From JBARCX01 sp049794535 (GTDB lineage: Bacteria; Pseudomonadota; Gammaproteobacteria; Xanthomonadales; Rhodanobacteraceae): a stretch of 21,455 bases of DNA. Position numbers and translations under genes: made by a program. Below, piece after piece: positions 1-7,376 of the stretch (position 1 is the first letter of the stretch; each line of letters opens with the position of its first letter). The notes beneath the pieces were generated by a model that was given only the letters and a program-made list of their open reading frames with translations, searched no databases and was not told the DNA's origin. The DNA is taken from NCBI GenBank assembly GCA_049794535.1, contig JBARCX010000060.1, positions 1 to 21,455 of the forward strand, given 5' to 3'.

Positions 1-109
1 GGTTAGGCGTCCTTGGGGTGGCCTGCTATGGTGCGCCGCTTACCATATGGCACCACCGATGACGGAGCAATGTACCAACGCACGCTCCGCGCTTCTCGAA
101 GGAACCCGC
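1..109. other. Region upstream of rnd
   Basis: No gene is supported here. The rnd frame stays open upstream to an ATG at 47, but that 21-codon extension is low-complexity and unlike the family's N-terminus. A loose inverted repeat (TGGTGC near 29-34, GCACCA near 50-55) is visible. I cannot identify a convincing promoter; it may lie partly outside the window. Confidence 0.4.
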
Positions 110-1228
110 ATGTCTCCGCCTGTTGCACCGCCCGCCGCCGAATGGATCGATAACCGCGCCGCACTCGACCGCTGGCTGGCCGAGTTACCGCCCGGCGCCA
201 CGCTTGGCCTCGATACCGAGTTCATGCGCCGCAACACCTTCTATCCCCAGCTCGCCCTGCTCCAGCTGGGCTGGAATGAGCGCTATGCGCTGGTTGATCC
301 GGTAGCGTTCGAGATCGGCGACGCACTACGCCCACAGCTCGATACATCCACCATCGTCACGGTGATGCACAGCGCCAGCGAAGATCTGGAAACCCTCTCC
401 CCGCTGCTGCCAGGTGGCCCACGTACCCTGTTCGATACCCAGATCGCCGCGGCCTTCGCCGGCATGGGGTTGGGCATCAGTTATCGCGGGCTGGTCGCCG
501 AACTTGCCGGGGTGGAGTTGGACAAGGGTGAAACACGCTCCGACTGGCTGCAACGCCCGCTCACCGACTCACAGCGCGACTACGCCACCCTCGATGTGGT
601 CTTCCTCAACACCATTCACGAGCAGCTCACCGCACGCCTCGCAGAGCGCGATCGCACAAACTGGCACGCCGAAGACTGCGAACGCCTGAAGCGCCGCGCC
701 TGCTCGCGCGAAAGCGATCCGCAGCCGCAACGTAACTTCCGCAGCGCAGCCGAGTGGCCACGCGAACAGCAAGCCCGGCTGCGCCGCATCCTGCGTTGGC
801 GCGACCACAGCGCCCGTACGCTCGATCGCCCGCGCCCGTGGATGCTGGAAGATGTGCTCACCCTGAGCCTGGCGCAGCAGCCCCCTGCTGACCTCGCCGA
901 ACTCGATCAACGCAGCCGCGGCCAGCGCGCATTGCGCTCACCGCAACGCGCGGAATTGTTCGAGCTGATCGCTCAACCCGTAACCGATGAGGAAATCGCC
1001 GATACGGCATCCATTCCCGCCATACCGCAAGGCGAGGAAAAGAAATCGCTGACCGCCATGAAACAGCAAGTCGACAACCTCGCCGTCGAACTCGACCTGC
1101 CACCCGGCCTGCTCTGCCCACGCAAAGCGCTTGAGGAATACGTGGTTACCGCCGTCTGGCCAGAGCTCCTCGAAGGCTGGCGCCACGAGGTACTGCACGA
1201 CCGCCTGGCCAATCTGCTGCCCGGCTGA
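110..1228 (+). CDS. rnd: Ribonuclease D
   Basis: A 3'-5' exoribonuclease that trims the 3' ends of tRNA precursors and other small stable RNAs in the cytoplasm. The product is 372 aa, close to the usual 370-375. The N-terminal DEDDy exonuclease domain shows Exo I LDTEF (D35, E37), Exo II HSASED (D92) and Exo III RDYATLDV (Y158, D162), so all four metal-binding acids and the tyrosine are present. An HRDC-type RNA-binding domain follows at about residues 212-290, then a C-terminal helical part. I chose the ATG at 110 over the one at 47 because AAGGA sits at 99-103 at good spacing and the protein then starts like other RNase D proteins. tRNA-Ala follows about 60 bp downstream on the same strand; an RNase D next to a tRNA is fitting but proves no functional link. 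Confidence 0.95.
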   Translation: MSPPVAPPAAEWIDNRAALDRWLAELPPGATLGLDTEFMRRNTFYPQLALLQLGWNERYALVDPVAFEIGDALRPQLDTSTIVTVMHSASEDLETLSPLLPGGPRTLFDTQIAAAFAGMGLGISYRGLVAELAGVELDKGETRSDWLQRPLTDSQRDYATLDVVFLNTIHEQLTARLAERDRTNWHAEDCERLKRRACSRESDPQPQRNFRSAAEWPREQQARLRRILRWRDHSARTLDRPRPWMLEDVLTLSLAQQPPADLAELDQRSRGQRALRSPQRAELFELIAQPVTDEEIADTASIPAIPQGEEKKSLTAMKQQVDNLAVELDLPPGLLCPRKALEEYVVTAVWPELLEGWRHEVLHDRLANLLPG

Positions 1229-1287
1229 GGCGCAGAGACGGGGTCTTGGCGAGGACACCGAGGCGCTGCTAACATCTGGCGCTTCGT

Positions 1288-1363
<76 letters not shown>

Positions 1364-1377
1364 CTTCATTTCAGACT

Positions 1378-1420
1378 AAACAGCGCTTTACGCCTTGCGG
1401 TGTAAAGCGCTGTTTTGCTT
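1378..1420 (+). terminator. Rho-independent terminator after tRNA-Ala
   Basis: A 14-bp stem (1381-1394 with 1399-1412, one G-U pair) closes on the loop TTGC. It is flanked by AAA upstream and TTTTGCTTTT downstream, which adds A-U pairs and a U tract on the + strand. It ends the tRNA-Ala transcript, and perhaps rnd. Because of the flanking A and T runs it could also act on hsdR transcripts arriving from the other strand. Confidence 0.9.
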
Positions 1421-1468
1421 TTGGGGCACGATTTCACAGTTCGGGCGCAGCAAATTTGTGGCATACGA

Positions 1469-1496
1469 TTGCTACTTTGAGTATCCAGGTAGCAAC
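1469..1496. repeat. Small inverted repeat downstream of hsdR
   Basis: TTGCTAC and GTAGCAA, separated by 13-14 bases, lie in the gap between hsdR's stop and the tRNA-Ala terminator. There is no T tract, so it is a weak terminator candidate for hsdR at best. Confidence 0.25.
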
Positions 1497-1532
1497 CGTC
1501 TACAGAAGGCCTTGAGACCTTAGTGCCGTCAC

Positions 1533-4500
1533 CTAATTAGCTGCGCCAGCCGCTTCGGACTTCGCCCGCAACGCTTCATACAACTGCGCTGGACCTAACA
1601 GGATGTCCTTCAAGCCCGCACGCACACGCTCGGAACCTAGCGCTTGCGTACTCATGGTCGAGTGCGCTTCCAGTGCGTCCATGATCGCGTGCATCAACGC
1701 GTCCCTCAGATCAGGTGAATTGGCGAACTGCTCTTTGCTGTTGCTACCAGCCTGCTGAACCAGCGTGGCGTTTTCCAGCAGTTTGCCCTTGAGCACACCA
1801 TTGACGTAAACGAGCTGGTCGCTGTCCGTCAGTTGCCCTTCGAACAGGCCGTTCACCTTGTCAATGATTTCGCGCAAGTATGCCTGCTGCTTTTCTTGCA
1901 CTGAGCCGCTACCCACCGCATCCATCGGTGGCAGCTTGTAACTGCCATCCGCGTTGAGGCTGAGTGGCTGGCGACCGGCACTGCGCAAGGTGTGATGGGT
2001 CAACACCACCTTGGACAAATCCACCGTGTCGCGCTCGCGGCCAAACTCCAGCAGCGGAATCAGCCGCTTGTAGAACAGGAAGCGCTTCTCGATATCAGTG
2101 TTGACGTAGTCGAACACCTGCGACAGAAACGCGTACAAGCGCACGTATGCGCCCATGTCGTTCTTGAACAGCAGCAACGCATCCAACGTGTCCTTGCTGG
2201 CCTCGGCGGTCTTGTCATCGCCATCTATCAGCGCGGTCGCACGCATTTGGTGTGCTGCCTTGTAACGCGTCAGCAGGCGCTGGGCGACCGGCGCGATAGC
2301 ACTGCTCAACTGTGCCTGAGTTCCGCGTGCGTCGGCCTCAACCTTCGCCACGCGCTCCACCTCGAAATCGTCGTAATGCCCGCTCGCATCGAGCTTGGCA
2401 CGCAGGTCGTAGACCAGATGCGGATCGGTGGTGGCCTCCAGTTCGGCAGTGTCGTAATAAGTCTTGAATGCCTTGAGGATCTCCGCCGCATCGTTGACGA
2501 AGTCGAGGATATAGGTGGTGTCCTTACCAGGGTGCGCACGGTTCAATCGCGACAAGGTCTGCACCGCCTGAATGCCGCCCAGCATCTTGTCCACATACAT
2601 GCCGCACAGCAACGGCTGATCAAAACCAGTTTGGAACTTATTAGCGACTAGCAGTAAGTGATAACCAGGGTCTGCGAAGGCATCGCGGATATCGCGCCCC
2701 TTGAGGCCCGGATTCAAATCCGGGCTGGCCTCAGTCACCGCCGACGGGAAACTCTCCGGATCATTCACCTCGCCGGAAAACGCCACCAGCACACCCAACG
2801 GATAACCCTGCCGCTCGATATAACCGCGGATCGCCTTCTGCCAGCGCACCGCCTCCTTGCGGCTGCCGACCACCAACATCGCCTTGGCTTTGCCGCCGAT
2901 CAGCGGCTGTACGTTTTCGCGGTAGTGCTCCACCACGATCTGCACCTTCTGCGCGATGTTGTAGGGGTGCAGGCGAACCCACTGCATAATCCCCTTCATC
3001 ACGGTGCTGCGCTCTACCTGCGTCTCGTCATACTCCTTGCCGTCGTGGGCCAGCTTGAAGGCCAGCTTGTATGGCGTGTAGTTCTTCAGCACATCGAGAA
3101 TGAAACCCTCCTCAATAGCCTGGCGCATCGAATACACATGGAACGGTTGAGGAAGACCATCCGCGCCGGGGCGTCCGAATAACTCCAACGTCTTCTGCTT
3201 CGGCGTAGCGGTGAAGGCTATGTAGGTCAGGCCTTTGTTGCTGCCAGCACGCGCGGCCATGCCCGCCGCCAGCAGTGTTTCGGTATCGATCTCGCCACCG
3301 TCCTCCAGCTCTGCCCGCTCCTCCGCACTCAACAACTGTTTGAGCTTGGCCGCAGCATCGCCAGTCTGCGAGCTATGTGCCTCATCGGCGATCACCGCAA
3401 AGCACTTGCCCTCGGTGGCGGCCAATTCCTGCACCGCCTGCAGCGCGAACGGAAAGGTCTGGATGGTGCAGACGATGATCTTCTTGCCATCCTTCAGCGC
3501 CTGCCCCAGTTGAGCACTCTTGCTGCCGTGCTCGCTGGTGATCGTTTCCACCACGCCGGTGGTGCGTTCGAAGTCGAAGATCGCCTCCTGCAGCTGCGCG
3601 TCCAGCACGTTGCGGTCGGACACCACTAGCACGCTGTCAAACAACTTCTTGTTTTCAGCATCATGCAGGTCGGCCAGGAAATGCGCGCTCCAGGCAATTG
3701 ACTTGGTCTTGCCCGAACCGGCCGAATGCTGGATCAGATAACGCTGACCAGCACCTTGTGCCAGCACGTCGGCGATCAGCCTGCGCGTAGCGTCGAGCTG
3801 GTGGTAGCGCGGAAAGATCACGCTGGCGAGCTGTTTTTTGTCGTCGCGCTTGCCGATCAGATAGCGGCCCAGGATCTCTAGCCAACTATCGCGCGCCCAG
3901 ACTTCCTCCCACAGATACGCCGTGGCGAAGCCATCGGGATTCGACGCATTGCCGGCCGCGCCGTGATTGCCGCGATTGAACGGCAAAAAGCGCGTCGCCG
4001 GCCCAGCCAGCCGCGTGGTCATCATCACCTCGGCCTGGCTCACCGCAAAGTGCACCAGCGCTCCGCCGGGAAATCCCAACACCGGCTCGGCGAGTCCAGC
4101 CTTGGGAAACGGATGACGGTCGAAGCGGTATTGATCCACCGCATCGTTCACGCTCTGGGTGAAGTCGGATTTCAGCTCGACCGTGGCCACGGCGATGCCG
4201 TTGACGAACAGCACCAGATCCAACGCATCGTGCGGGTTATTCGGCGAATGCCGCACCTGCCGCACCACGCGCAATCGGTTGGCCGCATAGCGCTGCTGGA
4301 TCAACGGATTAATCGCCAGCGCCGGCCTGAACTGCACCAGCGACAGCGGCTCTTTGAGCCCCAGCATCTCCACACCACGGCGCAACACGCCCAGCGTGCC
4401 GCGCTCGTTGAGATTATTACGCACCCGCTCAGCGATGCGTTCACCCGTCGCCGGGCCGTGCGTCTTGCTCAGACGCTGCCAGCTATCCGGCTGAGTCGCT

Positions 4501-4643
4501 TCGATCCAGGCCAACAGATCTGGCATGTAAAGCGCGTGCGTGCGATCGTAGTTCGCGGCATCGCCTTCGGCGTAGAACCAGCCGTTGGCGGCAAGGTGCT
4601 CGCAAATTTCACGTTCGAAATGGTGTTCCTGATGAAGATTCAT
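1533..4643 (-). CDS. hsdR: Type I restriction enzyme, HsdR subunit (nuclease and translocase)
   Basis: The ATP-driven motor and cutting subunit, which works with HsdM and HsdS to translocate and cleave DNA lacking the host methylation mark. It is 1036 aa, normal for the family. The N-terminal nuclease domain has D142 and E156-L-K158 of the PD-(D/E)XK site. The superfamily 2 helicase motor follows: Walker A SAGSGKT (307-313), DEAH (420-423), FTATP (about 477-481), QTGFDQP (671-677) and QTLSRLNR (695-702), then a helical C-terminus that docks on the methylase. No frameshift or missing motif is seen. The start at 4643 fits the family (EHHFEREICEHL shortly after Met); the G-rich stretch just upstream is only a fair ribosome site. 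It is about 1 kb from the hsdMS gene cluster, with a toxin-antitoxin pair between, so it probably has its own or a read-through promoter. Confidence 0.96.
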   Translation of the reverse strand: MNLHQEHHFEREICEHLAANGWFYAEGDAANYDRTHALYMPDLLAWIEATQPDSWQRLSKTHGPATGERIAERVRNNLNERGTLGVLRRGVEMLGLKEPLSLVQFRPALAINPLIQQRYAANRLRVVRQVRHSPNNPHDALDLVLFVNGIAVATVELKSDFTQSVNDAVDQYRFDRHPFPKAGLAEPVLGFPGGALVHFAVSQAEVMMTTRLAGPATRFLPFNRGNHGAAGNASNPDGFATAYLWEEVWARDSWLEILGRYLIGKRDDKKQLASVIFPRYHQLDATRRLIADVLAQGAGQRYLIQHSAGSGKTKSIAWSAHFLADLHDAENKKLFDSVLVVSDRNVLDAQLQEAIFDFERTTGVVETITSEHGSKSAQLGQALKDGKKIIVCTIQTFPFALQAVQELAATEGKCFAVIADEAHSSQTGDAAAKLKQLLSAEERAELEDGGEIDTETLLAAGMAARAGSNKGLTYIAFTATPKQKTLELFGRPGADGLPQPFHVYSMRQAIEEGFILDVLKNYTPYKLAFKLAHDGKEYDETQVERSTVMKGIMQWVRLHPYNIAQKVQIVVEHYRENVQPLIGGKAKAMLVVGSRKEAVRWQKAIRGYIERQGYPLGVLVAFSGEVNDPESFPSAVTEASPDLNPGLKGRDIRDAFADPGYHLLLVANKFQTGFDQPLLCGMYVDKMLGGIQAVQTLSRLNRAHPGKDTTYILDFVNDAAEILKAFKTYYDTAELEATTDPHLVYDLRAKLDASGHYDDFEVERVAKVEADARGTQAQLSSAIAPVAQRLLTRYKAAHQMRATALIDGDDKTAEASKDTLDALLLFKNDMGAYVRLYAFLSQVFDYVNTDIEKRFLFYKRLIPLLEFGRERDTVDLSKVVLTHHTLRSAGRQPLSLNADGSYKLPPMDAVGSGSVQEKQQAYLREIIDKVNGLFEGQLTDSDQLVYVNGVLKGKLLENATLVQQAGSNSKEQFANSPDLRDALMHAIMDALEAHSTMSTQALGSERVRAGLKDILLGPAQLYEALRAKSEAAGAAN

Positions 4644-4693
4644 CCGCCCCTGTCCCTGCCCTGTTGACCCGGCTCTTGAAATTAACCGCTCGA

Positions 4694-4728
4694 TGGTCCT
4701 TCGACTTCGCTGCGCTCAGGACGAACGG
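4694..4728. repeat. REP-like intergenic repeat between the toxin gene and hsdR
   Basis: The segment holds GTCCTTCGACTTCGCTGCGC followed by TCAGGACGAACGG, with GTCCT (4696-4700) and AGGAC (4718-4722) able to pair. This matches a common dispersed intergenic repeat of GC-rich proteobacteria (GTCCTTCGACTTCGCTCAGGACGAAC-type), recognised from memory. It fills most of the 145-bp gap upstream of hsdR. Confidence 0.5.
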
Positions 4729-4788
4729 AACCCGCGCCTGTTTACGGGCCACGCTTCCGGGAAAAACCACGAAGAGCGTGACCAGCAC

Positions 4789-5079
4789 TCAGTCTGGCGA
4801 CGCCCGCTCCTCGCGGTGGTGCCATACCCGCAGCACCACCAATGCCCCGTCGTGAACCGAGTAACGCACGACGTAACGACCAAATGCAAAATCGCGCACG
4901 GCATCGCCTTCGGGCGCCTCTGATACACCATGCCCCATCGCCGGAAATGCACACAAGCGATCCATCCGCGAAACCAGTTCCGAAGCAATACGACCAGCCG
5001 CCGCCGGATCGTGTTCCGCGATGAATGCCCGTAAACGTGTCAGATCAGCAACGGCTTCGGGCGAATACAGCAACCTCAC
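4789..5079 (-). CDS. RelE/ParE-family toxin
   Basis: A 96-aa protein of the RelE/ParE toxin superfamily. Such toxins either cut mRNA on the ribosome (RelE) or poison gyrase (ParE). The sequence has the typical order: LLYSPEAVADLTRLRAFI forming the first strand and helix, a second helix (AGRIASELVSRMDRL), the FPAMGHGV segment, then the final strands FGRYVVRYSVHDGALVVLRVWHHRE. The FPxxGxxV segment and VLRVWHHRE ending look more ParE-like than RelE-like. It starts at a GTG (5077-5079) whose GTGA overlaps the antitoxin stop by 4 bp, so it is translationally coupled to the antitoxin, as usual for such pairs. The molecular target cannot be read from sequence alone. Confidence 0.88.
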   Translation of the reverse strand: MRLLYSPEAVADLTRLRAFIAEHDPAAAGRIASELVSRMDRLCAFPAMGHGVSEAPEGDAVRDFAFGRYVVRYSVHDGALVVLRVWHHREERASPD

Positions 5080-5348
5080 TGACCAACCTTAGGTGGCGCC
5101 AACTCATCGGCCGTGCCCCACGATCCTAGCCACTCATGCACCGCCTGCCCCGATACCACCTGACCACGGGTCACCGACTCCATCGCCATCAGCGTGTCCT
5201 GCCAACGTGCCTGCCCCTGCTCCTGGCGTGCAACAAACTCGCGCACAGCCTGGTTAATCAACCAGTTGCGGCTGCGGTGCAGCTTGGCGGTCAAGGTGTC
5301 GAGACCGCTTTCGACCTCGGGCTGCAGGCGGATGGTGGTAACGGTCAT
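5076..5348 (-). CDS. Ribbon-helix-helix antitoxin of the toxin-antitoxin pair
   Basis: A 90-aa ParD/RelB-like antitoxin that should bind and silence the downstream toxin and repress its own promoter. Residues 2-40 form a ribbon-helix-helix DNA-binding domain (strand TVTTIRL, helix PEVESGLDTLTAKL, turn HRSRN, helix WLINQAVREFVARQ). The rest, rich in Q, E and V, is the probable toxin-binding tail. The frame stays open far upstream, but the ATG at 5346-5348 is preferred: GGAG lies about 10 bases before it, the domain begins right there, and a palindrome typical of this operon type sits 24 bp upstream. The stop overlaps the toxin start (GTGA). Confidence 0.88.
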   Translation of the reverse strand: MTVTTIRLQPEVESGLDTLTAKLHRSRNWLINQAVREFVARQEQGQARWQDTLMAMESVTRGQVVSGQAVHEWLGSWGTADELAPPKVGQ

Positions 5349-5371
5349 GGGGTGGCTCCGTGGTGCGAATG

Positions 5372-5386
5372 CAATGTAATACATTG
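5372..5386 (-). promoter_or_regulatory. Operator-like palindrome of the toxin-antitoxin operon
   Basis: CAATGTA-A-TACATTG is a perfect inverted repeat with 7-bp arms and a one-base centre, 24 bp upstream of the antitoxin start. TACAAT and TACATT within it also resemble -10 boxes on the minus strand. Ribbon-helix-helix antitoxins are known to bind such AT-rich TGTA-N-TACA palindromes in their own promoters. That this one is the autoregulatory site is an inference from position and symmetry. Confidence 0.6.
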
Positions 5387-5628
5387 TAGCCACCTCATTT
5401 GCACGAGTCACCTGGCACCTCGGAGACGCGTAGCTCCCCGTGGCACAAGTGAAATTAACGCGCAGGGCTTCTGGAGGCTCACAGTCATCAAGTGACATTG
5501 ACGAAAGCTGTTGCCCGTCCAGCCGCAAACGTCGCCTTGCGAGCAACACTTGAATGGATAACCCTCTGTTCCGGTCGCGCGGCCCCAAAGATAAGCCGTG
5601 CCCACTCACGTCGATGGCATCGAACCAC

Positions 5629-6558
5629 CTAGCTCTCGGTATAGCTACGATCAAGTAGCGGCTTTGCCCGATCAAAATCAGCCATGGTTCGCAGGCACAA
5701 CTCCACATCACCCGTTCCCCACGTACCGATATTGCGTACATCGCGGCTGAATCCGTCCTCCAGCGTGACGGTGTCCGGGTTGAGCTTCAGCATCACCAGC
5801 AGCTTGTCCTTGTAAGGGATCACGCAGGCAAAGTTCTTCAACCGTCGAAAGGCCACATACAACTTCAAATGCTTTTCCTGCACATCCTCACCCAGAGCCA
5901 GCAGGTAGCCCGCGAGGGTCGCGTAAAGGTCCTTGATGACAGGCTGAGCCAGGCTGAGTTGTTCTTCTGCCGTCTTGTCCTTGCCGACCGGCTTGACCTT
6001 CATCAGCGTCTCCGGATCGCCGGTTTCGGCCTTGGCCGCGGTGGCATCATCCACGCTGACACTGTTGACCAGATCGAGCAGCAAGAGATCGTCACCGAAC
6101 AGCTTGTAGCGGATCAGCTCGATATTGCGCGGAATCTGCTGCACCGCATGCCGGTCGTAACGGGTGAAATCGGCGGCGATGCACAACAGGCGCGTACCGG
6201 ACCAGTCAACCTGCTCGGCCACATCCTTGCCCAGCTTTTCCATCACTAGCCACTGGAATTCGGCGCGATGGTCCATCAGCCAGTCCAGGTAGAACAGCCC
6301 CTGATTGATCACGTTCTCGTTGGTGTGTCGCTTGTATTCGATGATCACCGGGCAACCGTTTTCGTCCAGTCCCAGCGAATCGATGCGCCCCTTGTGGGTC
6401 TTGCCGGTGGCGTATTCGCTCGCAAGGAAGCGCACACCGAGGAAGGTCGGCATCTGTGCCTCGATCATGGACTGCAGATGCTTCTCGACCGCTACGGCAC
6501 GACCGGACAACTCCATGGCGCAGGCTGCGCTCAGGCGGAACAACTGGATATCGCTCAT
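5629..6558 (-). CDS. Restriction-linked NucS-like nuclease-domain protein with C-terminal DUF5655
   Basis: A 309-aa protein, probably cytoplasmic, of unknown exact role. The N-terminal half contains GRIDSLGLDENGCPVIIEYK. D60 and E74-Y-K76 fit a PD-(D/E)XK site, and Q86 (NQGLFYLDWL) is placed as in NucS/DUF91 and RecB-like nucleases. The C-terminal part (about 200-309: VIKDLYATLAGYLLALGEDV to the end) reads as a DUF5655 domain, including FACVIPYKDKLLVMLKL. Its ATG overlaps the preceding gene's stop (ATGA, 6555-6558), making it the last gene of the hsdM-hsdS-273 aa-309 aa string. Proteins of this type are commonly found beside type I restriction genes. It could add a cutting or DNA-end-binding activity, or modulate the complex; this is an inference. 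No signal peptide or membrane segment is seen. Confidence 0.85.
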   Translation of the reverse strand: MSDIQLFRLSAACAMELSGRAVAVEKHLQSMIEAQMPTFLGVRFLASEYATGKTHKGRIDSLGLDENGCPVIIEYKRHTNENVINQGLFYLDWLMDHRAEFQWLVMEKLGKDVAEQVDWSGTRLLCIAADFTRYDRHAVQQIPRNIELIRYKLFGDDLLLLDLVNSVSVDDATAAKAETGDPETLMKVKPVGKDKTAEEQLSLAQPVIKDLYATLAGYLLALGEDVQEKHLKLYVAFRRLKNFACVIPYKDKLLVMLKLNPDTVTLEDGFSRDVRNIGTWGTGDVELCLRTMADFDRAKPLLDRSYTES

Positions 6559-7376
6559 TCACTTCCCCACTCAAAGTCCTGGAGCAGAAATGCAAGTGCA
6601 CTCACTGCCAGTTCGGCGTCTCGACGCGAGACTGGTCGAGTTCCACGGCTGGCTGCGGCGTTAGCCTTTGCCCGACTGTGGAAGTCGTTGATCAGATAGC
6701 TGGCCGAGCTGCACATCTTTTTGTCCTGTGCGAGCCAGCTCACCAAGCCACCAAGATCTTTCCTGCCATCCGGGTTGGACTCAAAAAACTTCGCGCTGAT
6801 CAGATGACAGGCTGCATTCCGGCATGCATCGATCACGGACTGAGGCGCCTGAATGGAAGCCGCGTCGACAACGGCTTCCATCGAACTCACAACATCATGC
6901 CGGTTGGATTCCGGAATCTGATCAGTAAGTAGCTCAGGAAGAACACCGAAGAACGTTTTCGACTTGAGAGTGACGTAGTGCCCATCAAGACCTGTTCTTT
7001 CTGAGAGAACAACGATCCAGCGTGACCTTGCGCCATTGTCGCCGAGTTCGATTTCATCCCCAGGCCTGATCTGGATATCCGCGGTCTTGTACGAACGGTT
7101 GACGCTGAAGAGATTTGCCGCGTTGTGCAGGTCACGATTGGGAAAACGCGAAACGACATCAGCTGGCCAGCCGTTACGACCGTCCTTCTCGAATAACCGT
7201 CCGCGCCGAATTCGTGTCGCCGAGTTGAAATAGTCTTCGAGGAATAGCAGTTCTTGACCTGCAGGTTTTCCAACGACGGCGAAGGGAAGAGTCATCGGAT
7301 GGCCTTGAATCCGGCGCAGCCACGATTGACTTCCCTCATACCAAAGCCCTTGAGCCTCGGCGATGAACTGGATCAT
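6555..7376 (-). CDS. Unrecognised 273-aa protein in the type I restriction operon (possible HEPN-like C-terminus)
   Basis: I do not recognise a named family. The N-terminal half (1-150) looks beta-rich, with a basic stretch RIRRGRLFEKDGR (55-67). IQIRPGDEIELGD (101-113) resembles a small barrel, and the sequence runs on through SRWIVVLSE and GHYVTLKSKTFFG. The C-terminal half (about 160-270) is helical. It contains CRNAACH, an RNxxxH hexapeptide at 186-191, followed by KDLGGLVSWLAQD and VSRRDAELAVSALAFLLQDFEW. The last part resembles the end of Abi_C/DUF4145-type HEPN proteins, but their usual RNxxxH near that helix is not there. The ATG overlaps the hsdS stop (ATGA, 7373-7376) and its own stop overlaps the next start, so it is tightly coupled to the modification genes. 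A ribonuclease or abortive-infection role is a hypothesis only. Base composition is visibly more AT-rich than in hsdM. Confidence 0.8.
   Translation of the reverse strand: MIQFIAEAQGLWYEGSQSWLRRIQGHPMTLPFAVVGKPAGQELLFLEDYFNSATRIRRGRLFEKDGRNGWPADVVSRFPNRDLHNAANLFSVNRSYKTADIQIRPGDEIELGDNGARSRWIVVLSERTGLDGHYVTLKSKTFFGVLPELLTDQIPESNRHDVVSSMEAVVDAASIQAPQSVIDACRNAACHLISAKFFESNPDGRKDLGGLVSWLAQDKKMCSSASYLINDFHSRAKANAAASRGTRPVSRRDAELAVSALAFLLQDFEWGSE

Noticed and set aside
2658..3182. Long plus-strand frames antisense to hsdR (also 1992-2651 and 3963-4667)
   Set aside because: They mirror the intact hsdR frame, whose motor and nuclease motifs are complete; no independent coding evidence was seen.
5408..5605. 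65-codon minus-strand frame between the 309-aa gene and the antitoxin
   Set aside because: No ribosome site, no recognisable motif, and an odd composition; the interval is better described as non-coding.
5349..5741. N-terminal extension of the antitoxin frame to a start at 5741
   Set aside because: It would run through the operator palindrome, and the extension has no likeness to any antitoxin; ATG 5348 has a ribosome site and begins the RHH domain.
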